NCBI GenBank assembly: GCA_037179385.1
Contig: CM074179.1
Coordinates: 75,567,719 to 75,631,718, forward strand
Length of the DNA: 64,000 bases
Direction of reading: 5' to 3'
Origin: Holothuria scabra
Taxonomy: Eukaryota > Echinodermata > Holothuroidea > Aspidochirotida > Holothuriidae
Under the pieces are notes generated by a model. The model had not been told where the DNA came from. It saw only the letters and a list, made by a program, of their open reading frames with translations, and ran no database searches. Below are positions 1-9,761 of the stretch, one piece after another. A program made the position numbers and the translations under genes. Each line of letters starts with the position of its first letter. Positions within the stretch are counted from its first letter, which is position 1.

Positions 1-1052
1 TGGGCTTTGCAGAATTGACACTTCATGTACACAGCATGCAAATCTGTACTTTTCAGCATACTTTTGAAGCATAACAAGGTTGTCCCAATTGAGTGAAGTT
101 TCTACTGTAACACTGTCTTGTGACCTGAAATGCCCCTGCAGTAAATCTGTGGGGATTCTCCATTTAGTCAGCTTGAGGCAGGACATGACTATACACACTG
201 AAGAGCACTGACTGTTTTCTTCTGAACTACACTGTAATCAGGTTTACTGTACTTTATTCCATTTTTGTCGGTAGAATATGTACAACTTTTAATTGCTGTG
301 TAATGTTCCTGCAGATCAACGAGTAATTTCCTTGACAGTTCTCGGAAGTTGGTATTACACATGCGCAGCCAATATTAAAGGGGCAATACATAGTAAGTCT
401 GACAAGTGGGCAACTCTGTACCATGCTACAAAAACCATACACAAAATTATTTAAAGGGAAAGAGCAGTCACCCAAACTTATTTTGAAACAACAGCTAATT
501 CTCAATAATATATCCTAATATCTCTCCATTCACCTTTCTTGACACTGTACTTAAACCTTTACATAACAATTTTAAAGCAATGAGTTACTCACCCTATAAT
601 TCACAATTAAAAAAGAAAAAGATTGCACATAATTCTAAAGAAACATGCAAATAGGATATAAAAATAAGATAGACTTCTTCAGAAGGCTAGTAAAATTTAG
701 GGGGCTGCTCTTTCCTTTCAAAGGAACAATCCTCTCATCTCCAACTACAGTTCTTATAGGGGTTAACCAAAATTCTTAATTGGCTGAGCTCTTTGATTGA
801 CAGCTTATTCAAACAATGCAGAGTACCAGAGCTTACATTACACAGCATGAACTATACTGAGAGTGTTTTGATTATACACATGAGCTTTTTTTACACTCAC
901 CCAGAATCAATAAACTGAGATTGTGTCTGGATGAGGATTAATTTCAGACAATTGTGGGAGGAGCTTAAGTAAGAAGGTTAAGAGAATTGGTACTGTTTGG
1001 GGTGAGAGAATTGGGCCCTTAAGGCATCGAAATTTATAACCAGAGGAAATAC
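1..1052 (-). other. Intron of MTRF1L, no further exon seen
   Basis: No segment on the minus strand encodes the expected downstream RF1 motifs (EGGVHRVQRVP-like or GGQ). Besides MITE family C at 451-722, I see nothing else here. A short open minus-strand stretch at about 1-135 follows a possible acceptor but does not fit the required phase. Confidence 0.6.
451..722. mobile_element. MITE family C, copy 1
   Basis: About 270 bp. The left end is TTTAAAGGGAAAGAGCAGTC and the right end reads GGGGGCTGCTCTTTCCTTTC, an imperfect inverted repeat. The same ends and a similar interior occur at 23213-23428, 31946-32212 and 50781-51046. No coding capacity. Confidence 0.6.
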
Positions 1053-1236
1053 CTAAATCACTGCTGTCAAATTCCAAAATTTCAAATCTCCATTTCATAT
1101 GAGCTGCAAATTTCTGGTACATGTTGAACATGTCTGCTGTAAAGAGCATGGCTTCCTGACCTCCAACCCCAGCAGTGAATTCAATAATTGCATCATTGTC
1201 ATCTGTCACTTCAACAGGAGAAAGTAAATCAATCAC
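1053..1236 (-). CDS. MTRF1L: MTRF1L exon 3 (start of release-factor core)
   Basis: 184 nt, acceptor TTTTCTCAG (AG 1238-1237), donor TTAG|GTATTT (GT 1052-1051). It begins VIDLLSPVEVTDDNDAIIEF and carries the conserved AGVGGQEAMLF motif and the KWRFEILEFDSSDL segment. Reading through the donor gives intron-like sequence, so the exon ends at 1053. The next exon needs two bases to complete a Gly-type codon and is not visible in this window. Confidence 0.88.
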
Positions 1237-4200
1237 CTGAGAAAATTATTGGATAGAAAAGGACTGAGGCAGTAATTGAGGATCAGGTTAAAGGAAAAAT
1301 TTTAACAAAACTTTATTGTTCAAATGCAAAGGGAGACTTCTGTATACCTGCATAATTTGATAACATTTTCATTCAAATTGGACATATGTCTTGAAAATTG
1401 AGATATCAGCAATGAGGTTACTACATTTGCAACTTAGAATGGACTAAGTTGAGGCAAGCAGGGTTTACATCACTTCCTCACAAAAAAACATTTTCCACAT
1501 AGCAGTCACAAAGGATTGTGGGATAGCATTAACAAAAATTCATATCATAATCCATTTGTAGATGCTACATACTTGAATACGGTCTATTGACAGGTAATGG
1601 TTTATCTCCTAAAACTTCAGTATGTTGTACTGACCAGCTATGAACTTCAGGGAATGTTTTGTTTTTTAAAGCTTCACAACTAATTCTCTCAAGGGATTGC
1701 CAAGGAGAGAAAATTTGCTGAGAAGTAAAAAGAAAAACACAAGACTTTTAGGTTATCTATGGATATGACATGCTTCAGGTTCACTTTGTTTGGATAATGT
1801 GACATTATCTGCTGATTTAAGTCTAATACTGAATTTCAATGAAAATCTTGCCTGATTACTTAGAATACAATGCCATACCACACCACTGAAATACACCCAA
1901 CTTAATTTGAGCTTAGACCTGGCCTCCTTTAAAATCTGTTAAGATTGTTAGAAAATAAGTTTTACTTCAATTTCTGGTCACACTTTTAAGTCAATGTTCC
2001 TTGAGGGCAGATAGGCCAGCAGATGAACAGGTCGACAGGATGTCAATTAAAAATACTGTAGGGCTTAATTAACCCAATGTCATCTCATTTCACAAGCTCA
2101 AGATTGCATGAGACATGTGTAGGAGTACTGTATACATACACCCACTTAGGTAGGATACTCTAGCACTACCTTCCATTTGTCTGCAAGAAGATATTAGTAT
2201 GGTTGGTTCAAAGTTCGAACAGGTTCTAAATACAAACACCTCATTAAAATGCTTATTTATTCACTGATCAATGTAAAATAATTGTAAGTTTGACAATACC
2301 ATGTGGTGCCACAATCTTTTCTTAATGGTATTTTAGTGAACTGAAGAAAATACAGTTCTATCATATAACTGATAAAATAAATGATTGAAATACAGTAAGG
2401 GCTATTTAAATTCTTGGTATTCAAAATTTGGTCCTACTACTATTTTAAATAAAAGTTAAAAATATCTTTCTATGGACCCCAGTTTCTCATCAAATCTTCT
2501 TAACAACCAAGTTTAAGGACTGAGGATAGTAAGTATGTAATAGTTAACATTTTATCACCATTTCACAGAACAGACTGACCAACTTATGACAACTTTGAGG
2601 ATGGGACCATTTTATTAAATGCCTTTAAACCTCCCCCAAGAAAGTGTGGTATGTACTGCAATTCTGTTTGGGTAAAATGTTGGGATATTTGCCTAGGTTT
2701 TAGAGGCTATGTGCTACAAAAAAACAATAAATTTATAAACTACAAGAAATGCCAAGATGAGCTGGAGAAGCACAAAATGTTTCTCAGACACAGGTCTCCA
2801 TTTTACTTTACCTCATTTTGAACTATTTCAAGTTTTTCTTCATATTCTTCAAGCTCTTCTCCTGCCAACTCTTGTAACTCTTTGTCAGTGCCATCTGCAG
2901 TAAAACAAAGGAAACACTTTATTAAATTTTCAACAAACTGTAATGAGTTAAATCACTAAAAGAATCTCTTTGACAGGTCTGTTAACAGACAGCTTCAATC
3001 CTTACAAAAGTTTATACTCTCAGGGTTTCATGGAGGGGGTAGAGGGGGATCCCATCTTCCAGAAGAGGGAGGGTAAAATCCCCCCCTTCCATTTCCATAA
3101 AAATAAAAATCATCAGTATCATGCTTTAAGAGGATTTTTTTGCAGTTAATGTTTCAGCTTAAAGATATGATCTTTAAATCCTTCAGATTGCACCTTAAAG
3201 GGACCTTGAAGCAGGCCTTTGTCTCTGTGAACCCACCTGTAACTTTGGCAAAGGACAACATCAATTTGCAATAGGGGTTTGGAAGTAATAAATATCCCCT
3301 TTTTCAGTCTTTGGCACAATCCCTGAGCTTTCAAAATCCTTTGCAAATAAAATGTTACATTCTTTTTAAAGTAACAAACAAGCCTTTTATCACCATGACA
3401 ACCTTTATAATGTACCATTTGCTTCACAAAGTAACAAACATTTAGCTGGTGACCCTTGTTGACAGAATTTATGCAAAGAAAGCATGCCCCATCCTGTGGT
3501 ACTTTCAGGGTCAATGTTATTAATACAATGATGTCTTTACATGAGGAGGGAGCCCTGTAAATAATCAAATTCAGCATGCAGGCATTGCTGACCTGTTCTG
3601 CAGGAACATCAGGACTGAGTGAGGGAACTAGTTGGTACAGCATTCGACTCTCACACAGAAGTTCCGTCAACTTCCGTGGATAGATTCCCAGACCAGGTCA
3701 CACCAAAGACTTTAAGAATGGTTTCTACTGTTGTTTATGCATGATGACCCACTTTGGCGATGGAGTAGGAATAACAATCAAGTGCCTTACAACCAAAAAA
3801 GAGGCTGTGGGGCCATTAGATTAACATGCTATGAAATGTCCATAAGCCTACAATCCTGAGCAGTCATGCAAAGCTCAGGAAAGTTGTCTTAGTGATGGTC
3901 ACTAACTTGCACATTCCTTGGTTTTAGTCAAGTCAGCTGTGATTATGACACAACTGGCTGGAGCGTCTGGACTAAAAGCACACAATGTGCAAGTTACTGA
4001 CCATCTCTAATAAAACATTCCAGAATTGTGCAGGACTACTCAAGATTGTAGGCTAATATGGGCATTTTAATGTCATGTTACCAGAAGGTGATAATTTGAG
4101 GTGTAAAATCCTTTCATACATTATCTAGCATGTACGTCCATGGACTAGAAAAGTGTCAGCCTGTTCAAGGATCCTTGGCAGTGAAGGGATCAAAGGGGAG

Positions 4201-5683
4201 GGGGAAAACAGGCCAGCCCCATAACACTCTCCCTTTCTTCCCTTAAAATTAAGTACTGCATTATATTACTGCCACTAGAATTTAATTGGAGACTGGAGCA
4301 AAAATCAACCCAGGCTTCAAGCCATTAATTATGTTTTGAAGCTTGGGGCCTTTGTTAAGGGTTGTTATTTTAGAGAAATACAGACATACTGCATGTGTCT
4401 CACTGTAAACATCAAACTCCAATTTCATTGATCTCAAGACAGCCCACAGGAACCCAAGGTTTCCCTCAGAGTGGGGAAAGGTGGGGATTTGTCTGCCCAT
4501 TTCCAAAAGAAGGTGGGTAAAATCCCCCCTTTTTATTTCCATAAAACTGAGAAAATTGTCAATTTCTTGGTTTCATCTTTAAAAAGAGGGCATTTTTGCA
4601 GCAATGATTGAGCTTATCTACATATGGCCTTTAAATCCCTCAAAAATCTCACCTTACAGAGGTCTTGGAGCAAGCTTTTGTCCCCCTGAACCCACTCGTA
4701 ACTTAAGCATAGGACAGCATCAATTTGGACTTGGGGTATAGCAGTAGCTAACTCACCCCCCTTTTTTTTTGTGTTGCAGGGGGAAACCCTGGAAGCTGAA
4801 TGATAGATTCTGTACATAAAGTAATAATATAGAGTATTGGTAAACTAGGGTTGGCTAAACTAGTACTTTTTTAGCATCATGCTAGTCAATCACCATAACC
4901 TGGACAAGTGAGGGGAGCTACTGTACAGTAGGTACAGTAGCTGCCATCCTGAGCTGAGATTTCCAAATTATAGGTACACTTCATGTTAAAAAATGGTGGG
5001 GCTCTACATAAGCAGTGTTAGAGCTGCTCCTATGAGTTCTGGACAGGCGACAGCTCTGGCCATATAAACTTAAATATCTAGAAAAAAAAATAACTTAACA
5101 AACCTGAAGACAGCTGCTTTACACTGTTTATATCTTCTTCTAGTTTCATCCACTCCTTAATCTTGCCTGCTACAAGTGACAACTTTGAAATGATAGTATT
5201 TAACTCCTTTTTTTCCCTTTCAGTCATATCTCCCAAAGTTCTCTTATCACAAGCTTCATTGTACTGTCTTAGAATATCAAGGACATAATCTCTAAATAAT
5301 GGATTCTTAAAGGACAATATTTCATCCCCTTTTGAATTATTACTATGATGCACAAACCATATCTTGAAAGCATTTTTACTATGATTTAGTTTTCTTCCCA
5401 ATATTTTCCACTTTTTCACTCCTTCAGTAGATCTAAATGAGTCTGTATAAAATGAACGTGTAAGTTTATGGTTTAGTTGCACATATTTTGTTCCCATGAC
5501 ACTGTCAACCATTGCAAGGTGCCATAGATGAAAACCTTGTCTGCTATCCTCCCTGGCTTTTGAAAAATGATGATGACGATGATAATGACAAGATGTTAAG
5601 TGTCTTGCAAGTAAGTGTCGATGAAACAAAATGTGTGTTAACTGCTGAGACACAATACAGGCAGGGTTTCGTAAAAAGGCCAT
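1053..5683 (-). CDS. MTRF1L: Mitochondrial peptide chain release factor 1-like, exons 1-3 (gene continues past left edge)
   Basis: Class-I release factor that recognises stop codons on mitochondrial ribosomes and triggers hydrolysis of peptidyl-tRNA. Three exons are visible: 5104-5683, 2812-2894 and 1053-1236. Phases agree at both junctions: exon 1 ends with one base that makes a GAT codon with the first two bases of exon 2, and exon 2 ends on a full codon. The joined product has a basic, His-rich N-terminus that suits a mitochondrial presequence, a helical acidic segment, then the family signature TAGVGGQEAMLFTADMFNMY, which closely matches the animal MTRF1L/bacterial RF1 pattern as I know it. 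Exon 3 ends in phase 1 after the residues DSSDL. The domain with the catalytic GGQ loop is not in the first 1052 bases and should lie to the left. MTRF1 is the main alternative; the AGVGGQEA wording favours MTRF1L. Confidence 0.88.
2197..2410 (+). mobile_element. MITE family B, right-truncated copy
   Basis: The left end GGTTGGTTCAAAGTTCGAAC and the interior (about 200 bp) match the complete copy at 56342-56578. The right inverted repeat is missing or too diverged to see. It lies in MTRF1L intron 2. Confidence 0.6.
2812..2894 (-). CDS. MTRF1L: MTRF1L exon 2 (acidic helix)
   Basis: An 83-nt exon bounded by TTTTACTGCAG acceptor (AG 2896-2895) and GAG|GTAAAG donor (GT 2811-2810). It encodes GTDKELQELAGEELEEYEEK followed by LEIVQNE, the typical acidic helical linker before the peptidyl-hydrolysis domain of RF1 proteins. 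It is too short to show as a separate ORF. Confidence 0.85.
3015..3310 (-). repeat. Direct duplication, left copy (intron 1 of MTRF1L)
   Basis: About 290 bp is repeated at 4470-4770 in the same orientation, starting with a GGTAAAATCCCCCC motif and ending near the CATCAATTTG segment. The minus strand of both copies has long open frames with similar translations (DVVLCQSYRWVHRDKG and DAVLCLSYEWVQGDKS). I read this as a diverged repeat element with accidental ORFs, although a decayed coding sequence cannot be excluded. Confidence 0.6.
3618..3790 (+). mobile_element. tRNA-derived SINE, degenerate copy
   Basis: An A-box-like TAGTTGGTACAGCATTCGAC is followed by a B-box-like GGATAGATTCCC, then the family body AGACTTTAAGAATGG. 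The body matches the copies at 33600-33815, 35000-35215 and 49757-50035. Confidence 0.6.
3822..4080. mobile_element. Foldback MITE with ~95-bp inverted arms
   Basis: The left arm (starting TAACATGCTATGAAATG) and the reverse complement of the right arm (starting TAACATGACATTAAAATG) pair over about 95 bases. They include the shared blocks AGCCTACAATC and TAACTTGCACATT. The loop is about 65 bp. The ends are compatible with a TA target duplication. It lies inside MTRF1L intron 1. Confidence 0.72.
4470..4770 (-). repeat. Direct duplication, right copy
   Basis: Partner of 3015-3310 at a spacing of about 1.46 kb; see that entry. The unit ends in a C/T-rich run at 4755-4770. Confidence 0.6.
5104..5683 (-). 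CDS. MTRF1L: MTRF1L exon 1 (start codon, presequence, N-terminal helical region)
   Basis: Starts at ATG 5683-5681; an in-frame TGA lies just upstream of it on the minus strand. It encodes 193 residues plus one base. Residues 1-60 hold many His and Arg and few acidic residues. Residues about 120-193 are charged and helical (the stretch around REKKELNTIISKLSLVAGKI), as in the N-terminal domain of release factors. The donor is TTCAG|GTTTGT (GT at 5103-5102). The region from about residue 60 to 120 is not one I can align from memory and may be lineage-specific. Confidence 0.82.
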
Positions 5684-6890
5684 TTCTTTAAAGTTGTACA
5701 GTACACTAGCAGTGTGGTTGAAAAATTGAATTTTGTACAGCGATCAAAATGTCATTTTCTTTCTGATGTACTGGTGTCCCTTAGCCAAGGCTTTATCTGT
5801 TGAGGAAAAAAAAAAACATACTACTGCACTCTTAAAATGGAAATTGCAATACCCTTAAAACATGACAATGTTCATATAGGCCTATTGAATGCTTTCATGC
5901 AAAAATCATGGAATATAAATTGGATTCACCAAAAATGAGAAATTGAACGAGATTGTCCTGTATGCCAAAAAAGAAGAAGAATTACAGAACTGTCGCATTT
6001 GGTAAATGTGTCTCTGCTGAAATTTCTTCATTTTTAATATTGTACATTGAGGTCTCTATTCAGTACTACAAAGCATAGTACACACTAATCATTAAATAAG
6101 AAGAAGTTCTGAATGAGAACATTTGTGAACACTTGTTCTTTAGGCTGAGTTTCTTGCCATTACAGTAGATTTGAACAGTGTACAGTGATTAGCTGACATA
6201 GCTCCTTGACAAATTTTGGTCTCTCATGGCCTTGCTGTATCTACAGGTAGAAGTTTCAGGTTGCCATACAAGAACTTTACTTGGTGTTCTGCATTTTTCC
6301 AGTTTAATCAAAGAGTATGAAAATTCATAACTTTGATATACCAAGGGTAGCATTGTTGCTTGTGTTGACGGGCGGCTGGCTTTAAGTTTGCCATCAACAG
6401 GAATATATTTTTAAGCATACAAATCTTTCTTTCCACACATGCCTTAAGATCCAGAACACAATCTTTACAATCCGCTGTATCTCTTTCAATACCAGAATTT
6501 TACGTAACAAGAGGCCCTAGTCAGCTAAATGCCTACTGTAGCTTCCTGCTTTCCCCAACTCCAGACCCTCCCCACCCCCCCAACAAAATTTGAATGTAAA
6601 ATAGGTATGGGGCAAAGATAGAACAGTAACTTCACAAATACTGTACACTTTTGAGGTAGTTGTTTAAAAGAGACCATAGGCCCTTAGAGCTGCAGTATTT
6701 CCATTAGGGCAAGTCCAAGCAACAGTATTCTGCCTGTTTTGTATGGGACAATTACAGTAGAGCTTTCAAACCTCTATAACTTTGATTGAGTAACCTTTTG
6801 TTTAAGTTTTATGATCTAGTACTGTAGGCTTTGTGTGACAACTAAGTCTATTGTTGAGAAAATTCAGCTCAACCAATTCAATTATGAATA
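5684..6890. other. Upstream flank of MTRF1L, no gene seen
   Basis: No conserved ORF. Short TACTGTA/TACAGTA motifs are frequent from here to about 8760. The promoter of MTRF1L should lie in the first few hundred bases; no TATA box is evident. Confidence 0.5.
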
Positions 6891-6970
6891 TGTACTGTAA
6901 GGATCATTAATGTACTGTAAGGATCATTAATGTACTGTAAGGATCATTAATGTACTGTAAGGATCATTAA
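6891..6970. repeat. 20-bp tandem repeat, four exact units
   Basis: Unit TGTACTGTAAGGATCATTAA is repeated four times without mismatch (6891, 6911, 6931, 6951), with a partial fifth unit at 6971-6979. There are no spacers, so it is not a CRISPR array. Confidence 0.95.
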
Positions 6971-6979
6971 TGTACTGTA

Positions 6980-9005
6980 CTGCATTACTGTAGTACTGTA
7001 TGGGACCAGAGAAAATGTCAGTTTTTTACCTAAAGTAGTTGTTCTCAAATTTCTCTGAAAGCACAGTACAGTATATGTCAAGAGTTAGATTTTTCAACAT
7101 ATGTTACAGTATACAGACAACTGTTTTGGACATAATACAGGTAAAAGTTTCACAGGAAAATTTTGAGTGGGTGGTGGTGTACTTCAAAAATGTATAAAAA
7201 ATGTGGTGTTTCGTATGAGACATTTTGTCCTTCATACACTACAGTGTATTTTTTTATTCAATGTCCAAGCACCAAAACAGCAATCTTAATTGTCTATCAC
7301 CAAAAAAACAAATTGTGTTGTTAATACACCCTACTAAAAATTCCAGTCCACCTGTTGCTTGTGTTTCAGTTTCTGCTGGGTTTTGTCAGGATTTGTTGGG
7401 ATTTCGACAAGTTTTAATGGATTTTAACAGGTTTTGTCAGGTACTTGACACCAATTACTGTACCTGTTAAACTGACTGAATTTTCAACAGGGTGAGGATT
7501 TCATGCAGAAAACAATATTCAAAAGCAAAATGACTGCCTACAGTAGTTAGCTGTTTCCCTGTCAGTCAGTAGACATCCAGTGAACACCATGACTGTGCAT
7601 GCTGATGATGCTGATAGTCCATGGGTATTGGGTATGTCGAACCCATACATGTGTGTGTGTGTGGGGGGGGGGGGGTTTGGGGGGTAGGGTAAAAGATTTA
7701 GTTTGATTGTTGGAAAAAGGTTTTGATGTGCCTTTCTTTCTGTACCATTTGGGAGGAACAAGGTTAGAGCCCAGGCTCTCACAGTGTTTTCATAAACCAT
7801 GTACAACAATAATTTGTGTCAAGTTTCACTATCTCACATTAGGTTGCCTTAACACCAGATGAGACCAGATGCTAAAGCTTAATGCCAGTTCCACAATAAA
7901 TGATGAGCCTAGTGTTCCATAGCTAGTATTGTGAGAAGTAGAAGGCTTTAATAGCGTCACCACAGTTTAATGTTGTTAAGGATCCATTGCTGTGGAGTAA
8001 TTTGTCCCAAACAAAACACAAGTGTCCCAGTAAAACAATCAATTAAATTTTACAAAAACTGAACAGAGAAATATTATGAAGCACAAAGTGATTAAATAAG
8101 ATGATTGTCTTGTATATTACAGGTTCTGAACAAATTTTAAGAAAAACAATTTACATAGTTCTCTTCCTGTGGGATTAGAATATTGTCCAAATATGTTTAG
8201 TATGGGACAGATGACCTTTGGCAGTAGTCTAATTAGCATAATTAATTACATCTTTTCTAAATTTTCAGTTTCATTTGAGACTGTATTGAGTTAGATAGCT
8301 CCATGAAAAAAAATATACAAAATGTACTTTTTCAATGGTAAGAATCAACTACCGTATAGTACTGTACAGTAGCTGTGGAATATGTTGTTCCATACAAAAC
8401 ACAACGTCCGATATGAAACAAATAATTTATTAGCTATAAAAATTAAAAAAGAAAAAATAAGCATAAAATGATTACATACTGTAAGTCTGTAAGAGATATT
8501 CTGCTGTGTACCAGGAACTGTAGTAAAGAGTGCATAAATTTCTGTATTTTTTATCACTTTTCAATCTGAAAATGGGTTTTTCACGAGATACTGTACCCAA
8601 CCCATTTGAAAAAAGGGAAAATTTAAGGCAGTGCAGCGATTGATGGCATAGGATTTGTGGCATGAATTTCTTGTTGTACAGTACTTCACTCACATTACTA
8701 GCAAAAAATTCGAGCAGAATAACTTCATTTTTTTCCCCTTTGTCAATCATGTACAATCACCTTACATTACTCTAACTAAATTTATCACAAGCTCCAAGCC
8801 ATACTGGAAAGAATAGGGCCTTTCACAGAAAGATCTTTGGCGTACGGAAATGTACACCAAAAAATTTGGTGTACACCGTACCCGGCTGCTACAGGGAAAA
8901 TTACAACAGTTGGCATATAATTGTAACCAGAAAGCCAAAAGGCTTAGTGATTCCTTGTCATTAAATACCTTACCTGCTTTCAAATTGACAGTGCTTGATA
9001 GATTT
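6980..9005. other. Gene-free stretch
   Basis: Short ORFs only, none with a recognisable domain. There is a (GT)n/G-run at about 7649-7685. TACTGTA motifs are dense up to about 8760. Confidence 0.5.
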
Positions 9006-9761
9006 TCCTTTACATTTTAGGCACAGAATTTTTGCAATTTTACCCCTGGTGACCTCAAATGATCTTTGACCTCTACCAAAAACAATAGGCTTCTTTCTCT
9101 CAACATGACAAATCTATATACCAAATATGAAAAGTATCTGTTACTCTTATCTGGAGATATTGTGTTTACAAGCCATTTTCAAAGTTTTGGCAATTTTACC
9201 GCTGGTGACCTCAAATGACCTTTGACCTCTACTAAAAACAATAGGCTTCTTTCTCTCAACATGACAAATCTATATACCAAATATGAAAAGTATCTGTTAC
9301 TCTTATCTGGAGATATTGTGTTTACAAGCCATTTTCAAAGTTTTGGCAATTTTACCGCTGGTGACCTCAAATGACCTTTGACCTCTACCAAAAGCAAAAG
9401 GCTTCTTTCTCTCAACATGAAAAATCTATACATCAAGTATGAAAATTGTCGGGCAATCCTATCTGAAGATATCATGTTTACAAGCCATTTTCGGTGTTTT
9501 CACATTTTTACCGCTGATGACCTCAAATGACCTTTGACCTCAGCCAAAAACAATAGACTTCTTCCTCTCAACATGACAAACCTATATACCAAGCATGAGA
9601 AGTGTCGGTCACTCCTATCTGAAGAAATCATGTTTTAAAGCCATTTTCAGGATTTTTCCCAATTTTACCGCTGGTGACCTCCAATGAACTTTGAATTCTA
9701 CCAAAAGCAAAAGGCTTCTTTCTCTCGACATGACAAATCTATATACCAAATATGAAGAGTA
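9006..9761. repeat. 156-bp satellite array, left block (about 5 units)
   Basis: The marker GGTGACCTC/GATGACCTC recurs at 9048, 9204, 9360, 9516 and 9672, exactly 156 bp apart. Each unit holds a TGACCTCAAATGACCTTTG core, a CAACATGACAAATCTATATA block and a GTGTTTACAAGCCATTTTC-like block. The array is cut at 9761 by a TIR element and resumes at 12263 in the same orientation. Confidence 0.95.

Noticed and set aside
1..140. Next MTRF1L exon on the minus strand
   Set aside because: A frame of about 45 codons is open, but after the candidate acceptor the frame required by exon 3 meets a stop, and the residues lack release-factor motifs.
5078..5103. Extension of MTRF1L exon 1 to the in-frame stop
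   Set aside because: The donor TTCAG|GTTTGT at 5104 joins in phase with exon 2; the extension is intron.
6891..6979. Four exact 20-bp repeats as a CRISPR array
   Set aside because: Units are adjacent without spacers and the DNA is eukaryotic; it is a plain tandem repeat.
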